This document shows, in pieces, positions 1-6,377 of a stretch of 12,012 nt of DNA. The notes under the pieces were generated by a model that saw only the letters and a list, made by a program, of their open reading frames with translations, was not told the origin of the DNA and made no database searches. Within the stretch, counting starts at the first letter, position 1; each line of letters opens with the position of its first letter. The DNA comes from Pedosphaera sp. Lineage in GTDB: Bacteria; Verrucomicrobiota; Verrucomicrobiia; Limisphaerales; SXTU01. The position numbers and the translations under genes were made by a program. The stretch covers positions 1-12,012 of the forward strand of contig SIBB01000060.1 in the NCBI GenBank assembly GCA_009695395.1. Reading direction: 5' to 3'.

Positions 1-899
1 TAGAACAACCAGACCGCGTCACGCGCCTGGTCGAATTGGGTCAGCAGCCCGAAGCGCACTGTCCAGGCGATCATCCCGATTATAAGAATCCCCTTCACCC
101 CAAACCGCTTGAGCAGGAGCGGTAGTAACAGCAAAAACACCACGTCGGACACTTGCGCGCCGGTCAGCTTCGCCGCCGCCTTGGTGATGCTCATTTCCCC
201 TGCGAAAATATGGATCAAGCTGAAGTAAAAACTGAGCGGCACGCAGATGAGAAACGAGCAGATCATGAACGTGGCGAACGAGCGGTCGCGCATAAGCCGC
301 AGCGCGTCTAAGCCCAGCATGGTGCGCACGGATACCGGCGCGCCCGCGCCTTTCGGCGGCGTGTGTGGCAGGGTGAACGAGTAGAGGCCCATCACCAACG
401 CCGCGCCCGCCGCGAGCCGGAACATCCCAGCGTTGTCCTCCAGGTTCAATTCACTCAGCGTGATGCCGGCCGCAATCCAGCCCACGCTGCCCATGAACAT
501 CACCAATGGGAATTCTCTGGCCGGATCCTTGGAATGATGCAGCGTCAACGAGTTGGTCAACCCATGCCCCGCCATGTAGCTGATGGTGTAGCCGATGAGC
601 ACTGGATAGAACTGCTCGAACTTGGTCAAAGTCGAAAGGTAGTAGAGCAGCGCGGCACCGATGAGATGCAAAGTCCCGAGCAGCCGTTGCGTGGCGAAGA
701 AGCGGTCCGCAATAATGCCCGCGAAGAACGGCGACACCATCGCCCCAATCGCCGTGGTGCCGTATGCCAGCCCGATCTGCCCACCCGGGAACTCAAGCGT
801 CTTGCCAAGGTAGGTGCTCAACGTGACATACCAGGCCCCCCACACGAAGTAGTGCAGGAACACCATGAGCCAGAGGCGGAGGTAGAGGAGTGGGGACAT
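1..899 (-). CDS. MFS permease, nucleoside:H+ symporter family (C-terminus off the window)
   Basis: Reading the minus strand from an ATG at 897-899 gives an open frame of 299 codons that runs off the left edge, so the C-terminal part is missing. The protein begins MSPLLYLRLWLMVFLHYFVW and continues with GAWYVTLSTYLGK, then SPFFAGIIADRFFATQRLLG, which has the short cytoplasmic loop between helices 2 and 3 typical of MFS proteins. At least eight hydrophobic helices are visible. The opening FxWGAWYVT and IADRFFA segments match what I know of the nucleoside:H+ symporter (NupG/XapB-like) family as found in PVC bacteria. It is probably an inner-membrane proton-coupled importer. The substrate is inferred from family only; in this phylum such proteins are often just called MFS transporters. 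It lies 129 bases downstream of dxs on the same strand and could be read through from it, but the spacer contains hairpins. Confidence 0.82.
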   Translation of the reverse strand, partial: MSPLLYLRLWLMVFLHYFVWGAWYVTLSTYLGKTLEFPGGQIGLAYGTTAIGAMVSPFFAGIIADRFFATQRLLGTLHLIGAALLYYLSTLTKFEQFYPVLIGYTISYMAGHGLTNSLTLHHSKDPAREFPLVMFMGSVGWIAAGITLSELNLEDNAGMFRLAAGAALVMGLYSFTLPHTPPKGAGAPVSVRTMLGLDALRLMRDRSFATFMICSFLICVPLSFYFSLIHIFAGEMSITKAAAKLTGAQVSDVVFLLLLPLLLKRFGVKGILIIGMIAWTVRFGLLTQFDQARDAVWLF

Positions 900-973
900 A
901 GCATTGAGCTTTGGAGTCCCTCTACCGACTTCACCCGGTGCGCGGCCATTCACCTTGCCAGCAGCTCGGAGCC

Positions 974-1018
974 GCCGTCTTTTCGTTCACGGCAACAAGC
1001 GGCGACTGCAAGCCGCCG
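974..1018 (-). terminator. paired hairpins after dxs, possible terminator
   Basis: The 129-base gap 900-1028 between dxs and the permease has no gene. It holds two neighbouring hairpins: GCCGT (974-978) pairs with ACGGC (989-993) around a 10-base loop, and CGGCGAC (1000-1006) pairs with GCCGCCG (1012-1018) around TGCAA, with one G-T wobble. The second starts about 11 bases after the dxs stop in the direction of transcription. There is no clean T-run, so a standard Rho-independent terminator is not shown. The pair may instead be a remnant of a dispersed intergenic repeat. Confidence 0.3.
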
Positions 1019-1028
1019 GCACTCAGCG

Positions 1029-3014
1029 CTACGCTGCCTTGAAGCTCACCTGCTCCGCGACAGGCGCAGCGAGCCGGGCCTTCGCCTGCGCAACTGTATT
1101 CGCGACGGTCAGTCCGTATTTGTTGCGCAGGTAGTCCACACTGCTGGCGTGCTCGATGAACTGGTCGGGCCAGCCGATACGCGCGACCGGCGTGGTGATA
1201 TGCGCGTCGGCAAAATGCTCCAGCACCGTGCTGCCGTAGCCGCCCATGAGGACGTGGTCTTCCAGCGTGATGACGAGGTCAGCGGCGCGGCCAAAGAACT
1301 CGTGCGTGCCGGCGTCAATCGGCTTGGTCCAGCGTGGGTTTATGACGGCGACGTCAAAGCCTTCGGCGGCGAGTTGGTCGGCAGCTTTCTTCGCGATGCC
1401 ATGCATCTGGCCGAGACCGAAGAGGGCAACTTTCTTGCCGCCGCTGTTCGCGAACTGCCGGGTGATTTCCGCCTTGCCGACTTCGAGCAACGCAGGTGTT
1501 TCCTTGATGGGCACGCCCTCGCCGTTGCCGCGCGGGTAGCGGATGAAGGTCGGGTGTTTCTGAAGTGTGCAGGTGAACATCATGTCCGCGAGTTCATCCT
1601 CGTCCTTCGGCGACATGGCGATGACGTTGGGCAAGCAGCGCAGATAGGCGATGTCGAAGAGGCCGTGGTGGGTGGGGCCGTCGTTGGCGCTCAGGCCCGC
1701 GCGGTCCATGCAGAAAATCACCGGCAAGTCCTGCAAGCACACGTCGTGGTGGATGCAGTCGTAGGCGCGCTGGAGGAAGGTCGAGTAAATCGCCACGACC
1801 GGGTGGAAGCCCATCGTCGCCATGCCGGCGGCGAAGATGACGCCGTGCTCCTCCGCGATGCCAACATCGTAGTAACGGCTGGGCATCGCCTTCTCCAAGT
1901 GCTTGAGGCCCGTGCCCGTGGGCATCGCGGCCGTGATGCCGACGAGCGTGGCGTCCTTCTGGCAGAGCCGCACGAGCGTCTGGCCGAACACGTCCTGATA
2001 GGCGGGCGGCGTGCCGGGCTTGGCGGGCGGCGTCGCGCCGGTCTCAGCGCAGTAGGGTCCAAGTCCGTGGAACTTCTCCGGCTGTTGGAGCGCGGCGTCG
2101 AAGCCCTTGCCCTTCTTGGTGAGCACGTGGAGGACGATCGGGTAGTCGCAGCCCTTAGCGAACTCCAGCGCCTTGACGAGCAGCGGCAAATCGTGGCCGT
2201 CAATCGGGCCGAGGTAGCGCACCCCGAGTTCCTCGAAGATGAGGCTGCTGCCGAAGCCGCCGCGGCCATCATCGTCGGCGCTCGCGGGATTGTGGCGAAG
2301 CGTGACTTCCTTCACGACGCCCTTCACGGCTTCCTCGACCTTCTGGCCGATCTTGTAAGTGATTTCCCCGCGCGGCATCCGGCGCATGAAGGACTCAAAG
2401 TCCTTCTGGAGCGCGTTGTAGGTGGGGTTGGTGATGAGCTTGTTGAGGTAGCCGGAAATCGCGCCGACGTTCTTGGCGATGGACCACTCGTTGTCGTTGA
2501 GGACGCCGATGAACTTCTTGGTCGTGTGCGCGATGTTGTTCAGCGCCTCGAAGGATACGCCGTTGGTCAGCGCGGCGTCGCCGAAGATACAGACGACGTG
2601 CTCGTCGCTCTTGCGCTGGTCGCGCGCGGCGCACATCCCCAGGGCGGCAGAGAGCGCCGTGCCCGCGTGGCCTGCGCCGAAGCTGTCGTGCTCGGACTCC
2701 GAGCGGAGGGCGAAGCCGTTCAAGCCGTCGGTCTGGCGGATGGTATGAAAGCGGTTCTTACGGCCCGTGAGCAGCTTGTGGACATAGACCTGATGGCTCA
2801 CATCCCAGACGAATTTGTCCTTCGGCGTGCTGAAGACGCGGTGCAGTGCGATGGTGAGTTCCACCACGCCCAGGTTCGGCCCGAGATGGCCGCCGGCCTT
2901 GGCGAGCTTGGTGATGAGTTCACCACGGATGTCTGCCGCGAGTGAAATCAGTTGCGCGGGCGTGAGTTTCTTCACGTGCTCTGGGCTGTCCACCATGTCG
3001 AGGTATCGGTTCAT
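1029..3014 (-). CDS. dxs: 1-deoxy-D-xylulose-5-phosphate synthase
   Basis: A cytoplasmic thiamine-diphosphate enzyme that condenses pyruvate and glyceraldehyde 3-phosphate to DXP, the first step of the MEP isoprenoid pathway, also feeding thiamine and pyridoxal synthesis. The 661 residues are close to the family's usual 620-650. Visible signatures, in order: GGHLGPNLGVVEL (His43), DVSHQVYVHKLLTGR, the cofactor motif GDAALTNG (145-152) with NDN (173-175), YLGPIDGHD, HVLTKKGKGFD, the pyrimidine-binding domain with GIAEEHGVIFAAGMA (catalytic Glu388), and DRAGLSANDGPTHHG (His449). The C-terminal transketolase domain is complete. I chose ATG 3014 because MNRYLDMVDSPEHVKKL aligns with the normal N-terminus. 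A TTG at 3083 would add 23 residues without family resemblance, although it has a better ribosome site. Odd points: the usual GDGA is GDAA, and GHQAY is SHQVY. It follows xseB by 71 bases and is probably in its operon. Confidence 0.95.
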   Translation of the reverse strand: MNRYLDMVDSPEHVKKLTPAQLISLAADIRGELITKLAKAGGHLGPNLGVVELTIALHRVFSTPKDKFVWDVSHQVYVHKLLTGRKNRFHTIRQTDGLNGFALRSESEHDSFGAGHAGTALSAALGMCAARDQRKSDEHVVCIFGDAALTNGVSFEALNNIAHTTKKFIGVLNDNEWSIAKNVGAISGYLNKLITNPTYNALQKDFESFMRRMPRGEITYKIGQKVEEAVKGVVKEVTLRHNPASADDDGRGGFGSSLIFEELGVRYLGPIDGHDLPLLVKALEFAKGCDYPIVLHVLTKKGKGFDAALQQPEKFHGLGPYCAETGATPPAKPGTPPAYQDVFGQTLVRLCQKDATLVGITAAMPTGTGLKHLEKAMPSRYYDVGIAEEHGVIFAAGMATMGFHPVVAIYSTFLQRAYDCIHHDVCLQDLPVIFCMDRAGLSANDGPTHHGLFDIAYLRCLPNVIAMSPKDEDELADMMFTCTLQKHPTFIRYPRGNGEGVPIKETPALLEVGKAEITRQFANSGGKKVALFGLGQMHGIAKKAADQLAAEGFDVAVINPRWTKPIDAGTHEFFGRAADLVITLEDHVLMGGYGSTVLEHFADAHITTPVARIGWPDQFIEHASSVDYLRNKYGLTVANTVAQAKARLAAPVAEQVSFKAA

Positions 3015-3037
3015 TTGGTTTCTAAGAATCAATGCAA

Positions 3038-3079
3038 GAGCAGGAGTAGAATCAAGATTACGAGCAAGACTTCCTGCTC
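3038..3079. repeat. degenerate 6-base tandem repeat with terminal inverted repeat
   Basis: On the plus strand, 3038-3073 splits into six loosely related hexamers: gagcag, gagtag, aatcaa, gattac, gagcaa, gacttc. The stretch is purine-rich and unlike the flanking GC-rich genes. Its ends carry an exact 8-base inverted repeat, GAGCAGGA (3038-3045) and TCCTGCTC (3072-3079), which could fold in the leader of the dxs message. It fills most of the xseB-dxs spacer. Function unknown; it could be a decayed simple repeat or a leader structure. Confidence 0.45.
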
Positions 3080-3080
3080 C

Positions 3081-3095
3081 CAATCCTAGTCCTCC
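3081..3095 (-). promoter_or_regulatory. strong ribosome-binding site with TTG start candidate before dxs
   Basis: On the minus strand a GGAGG (3091-3095) lies 7 bases before a TTG (3081-3083) that is in frame with dxs, immediately after the xseB stop (3086-3088). This is ideal spacing for initiation coupled to xseB. However, GGAGG is also part of the xseB C-terminal codons, and the 23 residues it would add look nothing like Dxs. It may be chance, an alternative start, or a short leader reading frame. Confidence 0.3.
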
Positions 3096-3358
3096 GCACC
3101 CACCGCCACCGGCTTGAGTTCAAACTCGCCGCCGGCCTTCTGCTCAAGCTGCTTCACCTTCAACTCCGCCTCGGCGAGCTTGGCCTGGCAGACGGCCGCG
3201 AGCCGTGTGCCCTCCTCGAAGCGCGTGAGCAGCGTCTCCAGCGGCAGCTCCTGCGACTCCATCGCTTCCACGATGGCTTCGAGCTTCTGGAGCGCCTCCT
3301 CGAAGGGTTGGTCCACCGCCGGGGGAGTCGCCGCACTGGATTTGGCAGCTTTCGACAT
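3086..3358 (-). CDS. xseB: exodeoxyribonuclease VII small subunit
   Basis: Small subunit of exonuclease VII, a cytoplasmic single-strand DNA exonuclease in which several XseB chains bind one XseA. The 90-residue product has the family pattern FEEALQKLEAIVEAMESQELPLETLL, then FEEG, then a second helix with AELKVKQLE, forming the two-helix coiled coil expected of XseB (about 80 residues in E. coli). The start at 3358 gives MSKAAKSSAATPPAVDQ before the conserved part; upstream in-frame starts would add a Cys/Arg-rich stretch with no resemblance to the family. No Shine-Dalgarno is obvious. xseA is not in the window. The gene directly precedes dxs, echoing the common xseB-ispA-dxs order, but no ispA lies between them. 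Confidence 0.92.
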   Translation of the reverse strand: MSKAAKSSAATPPAVDQPFEEALQKLEAIVEAMESQELPLETLLTRFEEGTRLAAVCQAKLAEAELKVKQLEQKAGGEFELKPVAVGAED

Positions 3359-3431
3359 TGCGCAGACACTAAGAGAAACGCGGGGCAGCGTCCAGCCCAT
3401 AACCAAGCCTCGAAGAGCCTCAAACCCCGAC

Positions 3432-3459
3432 TTGCCTCCGGCTGGCGTGATCCTACACT
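3432..3459 (+). promoter_or_regulatory. possible promoter of the secreted-protein gene
   Basis: In the 107-base divergent spacer 3359-3465, TTGCCT (3432-3437) and TACACT (3454-3459), 16 bases apart, each match a sigma-70 hexamer at 4 of 6 positions. The predicted start would fall at or next to the ATG at 3466, implying a leaderless message, in line with the absence of a ribosome site. Match quality is modest. Confidence 0.28.
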
Positions 3460-3465
3460 GGCAAC

Positions 3466-4377
3466 ATGCGTTTCCTGCTCGTCCTTGGTCTGGCCTGCTT
3501 CGCCGTGTCGGGAGCATCGGCTCAGACGCCTCGCGCCATCGTGGGCAAATCAACCGTCGAATTGCAGATCACTCTTCTGCGGACGCTTCTGCTTCCGGGT
3601 GAGCCGATCGAGGTCGAGGTCGCTCTGCGCAATTCGTCCGGACGGACGCTCGTTTTCAGCCCGAACGACGACTGGCTGGACATGGATATCTTTGCCATCA
3701 CGAAGCAGGTCGGCGACGGCGCGCGGGTGACGCAGTATAAGCCTGTGCTCGTGGATCAGGCATTCAAACTCGAGAGCGCGAAGGCTGTGAAGACCCGTGT
3801 GGAGATTTCCAAGACCTTTGCCGTGATGCGTCCGGGACGTTACAAGCTCACAGCCTCGGCCGCCTACTTGGGGGCAACCACACGGGCTGTCGCAGAGCCG
3901 CTCATTTTCCATATCACCTCGGGGGCGAAGCTGTGGGAACAGGAGTTCGGCATGCGTCCGGTGGAGGGAGAAGCCCAGGCTGAGACACGCAAATACCTTT
4001 TGCAGCGGCTGACCAGCGAGAAGGATCTGCGCCTTTACGCCACAGTAACCGACGCGACGGAGGGGACCATCTTCCGGCAGGTGCCGCTGGGCCGGGCTGC
4101 CGGCAACGACAGTCCGCAGGCCGAACTGGATCGTCTGAACTACCTCCATGTGCTGCACCACACCGGCCCACGGCTTTTTACTCACACAGTGGTCAATCAT
4201 GACGGAGACCTTCTCCGACGGGAGACGTATGAAGCGCTGGGCGGACCTAGGCCGGGACTGAAGAAAGAACAGGACGGGCGGGTCACCGTGTCCAGTGCCG
4301 AACGAGTGCCGCGCGCGGATGACTTGCCAGCATTCCAGCCCGCTCCGGCTCCCACCGCACCGCTCGCGACTCCGTGA
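3466..4377 (+). CDS. secreted protein of unknown function
   Basis: I do not recognise a named family. The 303-residue product begins with a clear Sec signal peptide (hydrophobic core FLLVLGLACFAVSG, likely cut after A-S-A at residue 19), so it should be exported. Residues about 28-155 alternate short beta-like strands (for example VELQITLLRTLLLPGEPIEVEVALRNSSGRTL; later PGRYKLTAS) and look like an immunoglobulin-like beta-sandwich. Residues about 160-250 are more helical and contain HVLHHTGPRLFTHTVVNHDG. The end is a low-complexity Pro/Ala tail. No transmembrane helix follows the signal. It is divergent from xseB and converges on the pseudopilin gene 27 bases away, so it is likely a single-gene unit. 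The signal peptide and good codon use argue that it is a real gene. The antisense frames are shadows. Confidence 0.8.
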   Translation: MRFLLVLGLACFAVSGASAQTPRAIVGKSTVELQITLLRTLLLPGEPIEVEVALRNSSGRTLVFSPNDDWLDMDIFAITKQVGDGARVTQYKPVLVDQAFKLESAKAVKTRVEISKTFAVMRPGRYKLTASAAYLGATTRAVAEPLIFHITSGAKLWEQEFGMRPVEGEAQAETRKYLLQRLTSEKDLRLYATVTDATEGTIFRQVPLGRAAGNDSPQAELDRLNYLHVLHHTGPRLFTHTVVNHDGDLLRRETYEALGGPRPGLKKEQDGRVTVSSAERVPRADDLPAFQPAPAPTAPLATP

Positions 4378-4404
4378 GCGCAGGCGGACTCGGGATGGCT
4401 CTGC

Positions 4405-5157
4405 TCAAGGATTGACGGGCAGGCTGTTGGTTTTCCTGTATTCCGCGTGGCCGTCGAAGAAGTTGTAATTGCGCCCCCCCGAGTGAGGAGGCGGGATGTT
4501 GTTTCCGAGATAAAGCGTCGTGCTTGCCGTGTTCCCTTGGTTGTAGTTGATGCCGTCAATATCCCCGATCATCCAGATCGCCGAGGGCGAGTTCACGTCC
4601 ACCCCGTTGGCAACCGTCGTGCCCGCAGCCGTGAGCGTGGACAGCCGCTTGGTGGGTTGGACAGGCGCGCTGTTGGGATCCCCGAAGAGCAGCCCGGGAA
4701 TCGTGGCCGTGGCCGCCACACCGCGGTTGTTCAGCACGAAGACCAGGCGGGCCGGGCTCAAGGCGCTGGCTGGGATGACATACTCCATTGCCTGCCGGTT
4801 GCTGGGGCAGGACCAGACGGTGCTGTTGCTGTTACCGGAGCCGAGGTAGCGGCCGAGATGCGCAGGGTTGCTCAAGTAGAGCGCGGTGGGATTGGCCACA
4901 GGATGGCGGATGCCGCGCAACGCCGGGCCAGGCAGGAAGCCATCCGCATCATCTGCATACAGCACGATCGCCAGTCCGATCTGCTTCAGATGGTTCAGGC
5001 ACTTCACCGAGTTGGCCTTCTCCTTGGCTTTCGACAAAGCCGGCAAGAGCATCCCTGCCAGAATGGCGATGATGGCGATGACGACGAGCAGTTCGATGAG
5101 GGTGAAGCCGCTCGGGCCGCGACGGCCTTTGGTGGCCTGAGCTAGAGATGGATTCAT
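4405..5157 (-). CDS. pseudopilin-like protein with type IV pilin N-terminus and H-X9-DG end
   Basis: A 250-residue protein with the prepilin cleavage and methylation site [10 protein letters not shown]: Gly17 just before Phe18, Glu at position 5 of the mature chain, and a hydrophobic helix to about residue 41 ending in [15 protein letters not shown]. The C-terminus has His, nine residues, then Asp-Gly in [16 protein letters not shown], the H-X9-DG signature of the large pseudopilin-like families (related to DUF1559) expanded in Planctomycetes and Verrucomicrobia. A CPSNRQ segment in the middle is also typical of this group. It is probably processed by a prepilin peptidase and held in the inner membrane or assembled into a pseudopilus. 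No secretion genes are nearby, as is usual for these scattered paralogs. ATG 5157 puts a short positively charged leader before the cleavage site, as expected. Confidence 0.9.
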   Translation of the reverse strand: MNPSLAQATKGRRGPSGFTLIELLVVIAIIAILAGMLLPALSKAKEKANSVKCLNHLKQIGLAIVLYADDADGFLPGPALRGIRHPVANPTALYLSNPAHLGRYLGSGNSNSTVWSCPSNRQAMEYVIPASALSPARLVFVLNNRGVAATATIPGLLFGDPNSAPVQPTKRLSTLTAAGTTVANGVDVNSPSAIWMIGDIDGINYNQGNTASTTLYLGNNIPPPHSGGRNYNFFDGHAEYRKTNSLPVNP

Positions 5158-5167
5158 ACGCCCGAAT

Positions 5168-5195
5168 CTAATAACTACCGCCAGCCCTCGGGCAA
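5168..5195 (-). promoter_or_regulatory. possible promoter of the pseudopilin-like gene
   Basis: On the minus strand TTGCCC (5190-5195) and TATTAG (5168-5173), spaced 16 bases, each match 4 of 6 consensus positions. The predicted transcription start would be only a few bases before the ATG at 5157, again implying little or no leader; no ribosome site is seen. Weak evidence. Confidence 0.25.
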
Positions 5196-5211
5196 CCTCA
5201 AAATCTAGTAG

Positions 5212-5241
5212 GAAAACTTGACGCGTCGGGAAGAAAACTTG
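5212..5241 (+). promoter_or_regulatory. direct repeat GAAAACTTG, 21 bases apart
   Basis: The 9-base word GAAAACTTG occurs at 5212-5220 and again at 5233-5241, a spacing of 21 bases or about two helical turns, in the divergent spacer before the aminotransferase. Such phasing suits a dimeric or tandem-binding activator, but no regulator is known here. It may be chance. Confidence 0.3.
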
Positions 5242-5257
5242 CCTCGCTGCCGCGCCT

Positions 5258-5270
5258 GTGAAATTTTCAC
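5258..5270. promoter_or_regulatory. operator-like palindrome GTGAAA-T-TTTCAC
   Basis: A perfect 6+6 inverted repeat with a single central base ends 9 bases before the aminotransferase ATG at 5280. It is AT-rich in a GC-rich setting and sits where a repressor would block transcription or a short message leader. There is no recognised regulator match. Confidence 0.35.
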
Positions 5271-5279
5271 CGCTCTTTT

Positions 5280-6368
5280 ATGGCGCACGTTAAACTCCAC
5301 ATCCCGGGTCCGGTCGAGGTCAGCGAGAAAACCTTCAAGGCGCTCTGCTCGCCGATGATCGGCCATCGCGGCCAGGGCTTCAAAGACCTCGTCGCGAAGA
5401 TGCAGCCGCAGCTCCAGACGCTGCTCGGCACGAAGCAGTTGGTCTATCTCGCCACCTCCAGCGCCTGGGGCGTGATGGAAGGTGCGCTGCGGAACCTCAC
5501 GCAGAAGAAAGTCCTCTGCTGCATGAAGGGCGCGTTCTCCGACAAATGGCTCGACGTCGCCAAGCGCTGCGGCAAGGACGCCGAGGGCCTGCAAGTCCCG
5601 TGGGGTTCGCCCATCCGCGCCGAGGCCATTGACGCGAAGCTCGCCACCGGCCAGTTCGATTCGCTCACCCTCATCCACAACGAGACCAGCACTGGCACCA
5701 TGTCGCCGCTCGCCGAAATCGCCGCGCTCAAGGCCAAGTATCCCGACGTGATGTTCATCGTGGACGCCGTCAGCTCGATGACCGCGCTGCCGCTGAACTT
5801 CACCGCGCTGGGCATCGACGTGTTGCTCGCCGGCACACAGAAGGCCTTCGCGCTCCCGCCGGGTTTGTCGGTCTTCACTTGCTCGCCCGCCGCGCTCGCA
5901 AAGGCCGCGACCGCGAAGGACCGCGGCTATTACTTCGACTTCGTGGAGTTCGAGAAGAACGCGAAGGACGACATGACGCCCAGCACGCCGAGCATCCCGC
6001 ACGTCTACGCGCTCGCGAGCAAGCTGGACGAGTTCTTCGCCGAGGGTCTCGAGGCCCGTTACGCCCGCCACACGCAGACGAACCAGATGACCCGCGACTG
6101 GGCGGCGAAGCATGGCTTCACGCTCTTCCCCGAGGGCGGCTACGAGTCCATCACGCTCTGCTGTGTGAACAACGGCGCGAAGCCCGGCGGCCGCGTCGTG
6201 GACGCCGCCAAGCTCCAGAAGCTCGTGAAGGAACAGGGCTTCCTCATTGATGGCGGCTACGGGAAAATCAAAGGGACGACCTTCCGCCTCTCCAACATGG
6301 GCGACGAAACACCTGCCACGATGAACCAGCTCTACGCCGCGTTGGACTCGGCGATGGCGAAGCTCTGA
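5280..6368 (+). CDS. class V aminotransferase (alanine-glyoxylate / serine-pyruvate type)
   Basis: A cytoplasmic PLP enzyme of 362 residues, the usual size for this family. It begins with the family's opening MAHVKLHIPGPVEVSE, which supports ATG 5280. The ATSSAWGVMEGALRNL segment corresponds to the phosphate-binding region, HNETSTGT (133-140) contributes substrate and cofactor contacts, VDAVSSMTALPL carries the Asp162 that bonds the pyridine nitrogen, and AGTQKAFALPPG carries the Schiff-base Lys188. The likely reaction is amino transfer between alanine or serine and glyoxylate or pyruvate. A phosphoserine aminotransferase role in serine synthesis is a real alternative, because proteins of this subfamily do that job in some organisms. 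It stands alone: divergent from the pseudopilin gene, and its stop lies 9 bases from the convergent cytochrome stop. No Shine-Dalgarno is visible. Confidence 0.88.
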   Translation: MAHVKLHIPGPVEVSEKTFKALCSPMIGHRGQGFKDLVAKMQPQLQTLLGTKQLVYLATSSAWGVMEGALRNLTQKKVLCCMKGAFSDKWLDVAKRCGKDAEGLQVPWGSPIRAEAIDAKLATGQFDSLTLIHNETSTGTMSPLAEIAALKAKYPDVMFIVDAVSSMTALPLNFTALGIDVLLAGTQKAFALPPGLSVFTCSPAALAKAATAKDRGYYFDFVEFEKNAKDDMTPSTPSIPHVYALASKLDEFFAEGLEARYARHTQTNQMTRDWAAKHGFTLFPEGGYESITLCCVNNGAKPGGRVVDAAKLQKLVKEQGFLIDGGYGKIKGTTFRLSNMGDETPATMNQLYAALDSAMAKL

Positions 6369-6377
6369 ACTTGGTCC

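Noticed and set aside
363..2945. An 860-codon plus-strand open frame opposite dxs and the permease
   Set aside because: It overlaps two genes with clear protein families on the other strand, has an Arg/Glu/Val/Ala-rich composition without domains, and is explained by GC-rich codon use leaving antisense frames open.
3015..3083. Extending dxs to the TTG at 3083 as the main start
   Set aside because: The added 23 residues bear no resemblance to Dxs N-termini; kept only as an alternative worth testing because of the strong ribosome site.
3359..3553. Extending xseB upstream to 3553
   Set aside because: The extra 65 residues are Cys/Arg-rich, unlike XseB, and would overlap the divergent secreted-protein gene; the start at 3358 gives the usual length.
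3550..4200. A 216-codon minus-strand frame opposite the secreted-protein gene
   Set aside because: The plus-strand gene has a signal peptide and strand pattern; the antisense product has neither and no recognisable domain.
5205..6113. A 302-codon minus-strand frame opposite the aminotransferase
   Set aside because: It is the antisense of a complete PLP enzyme with its catalytic lysine and shows no family features.
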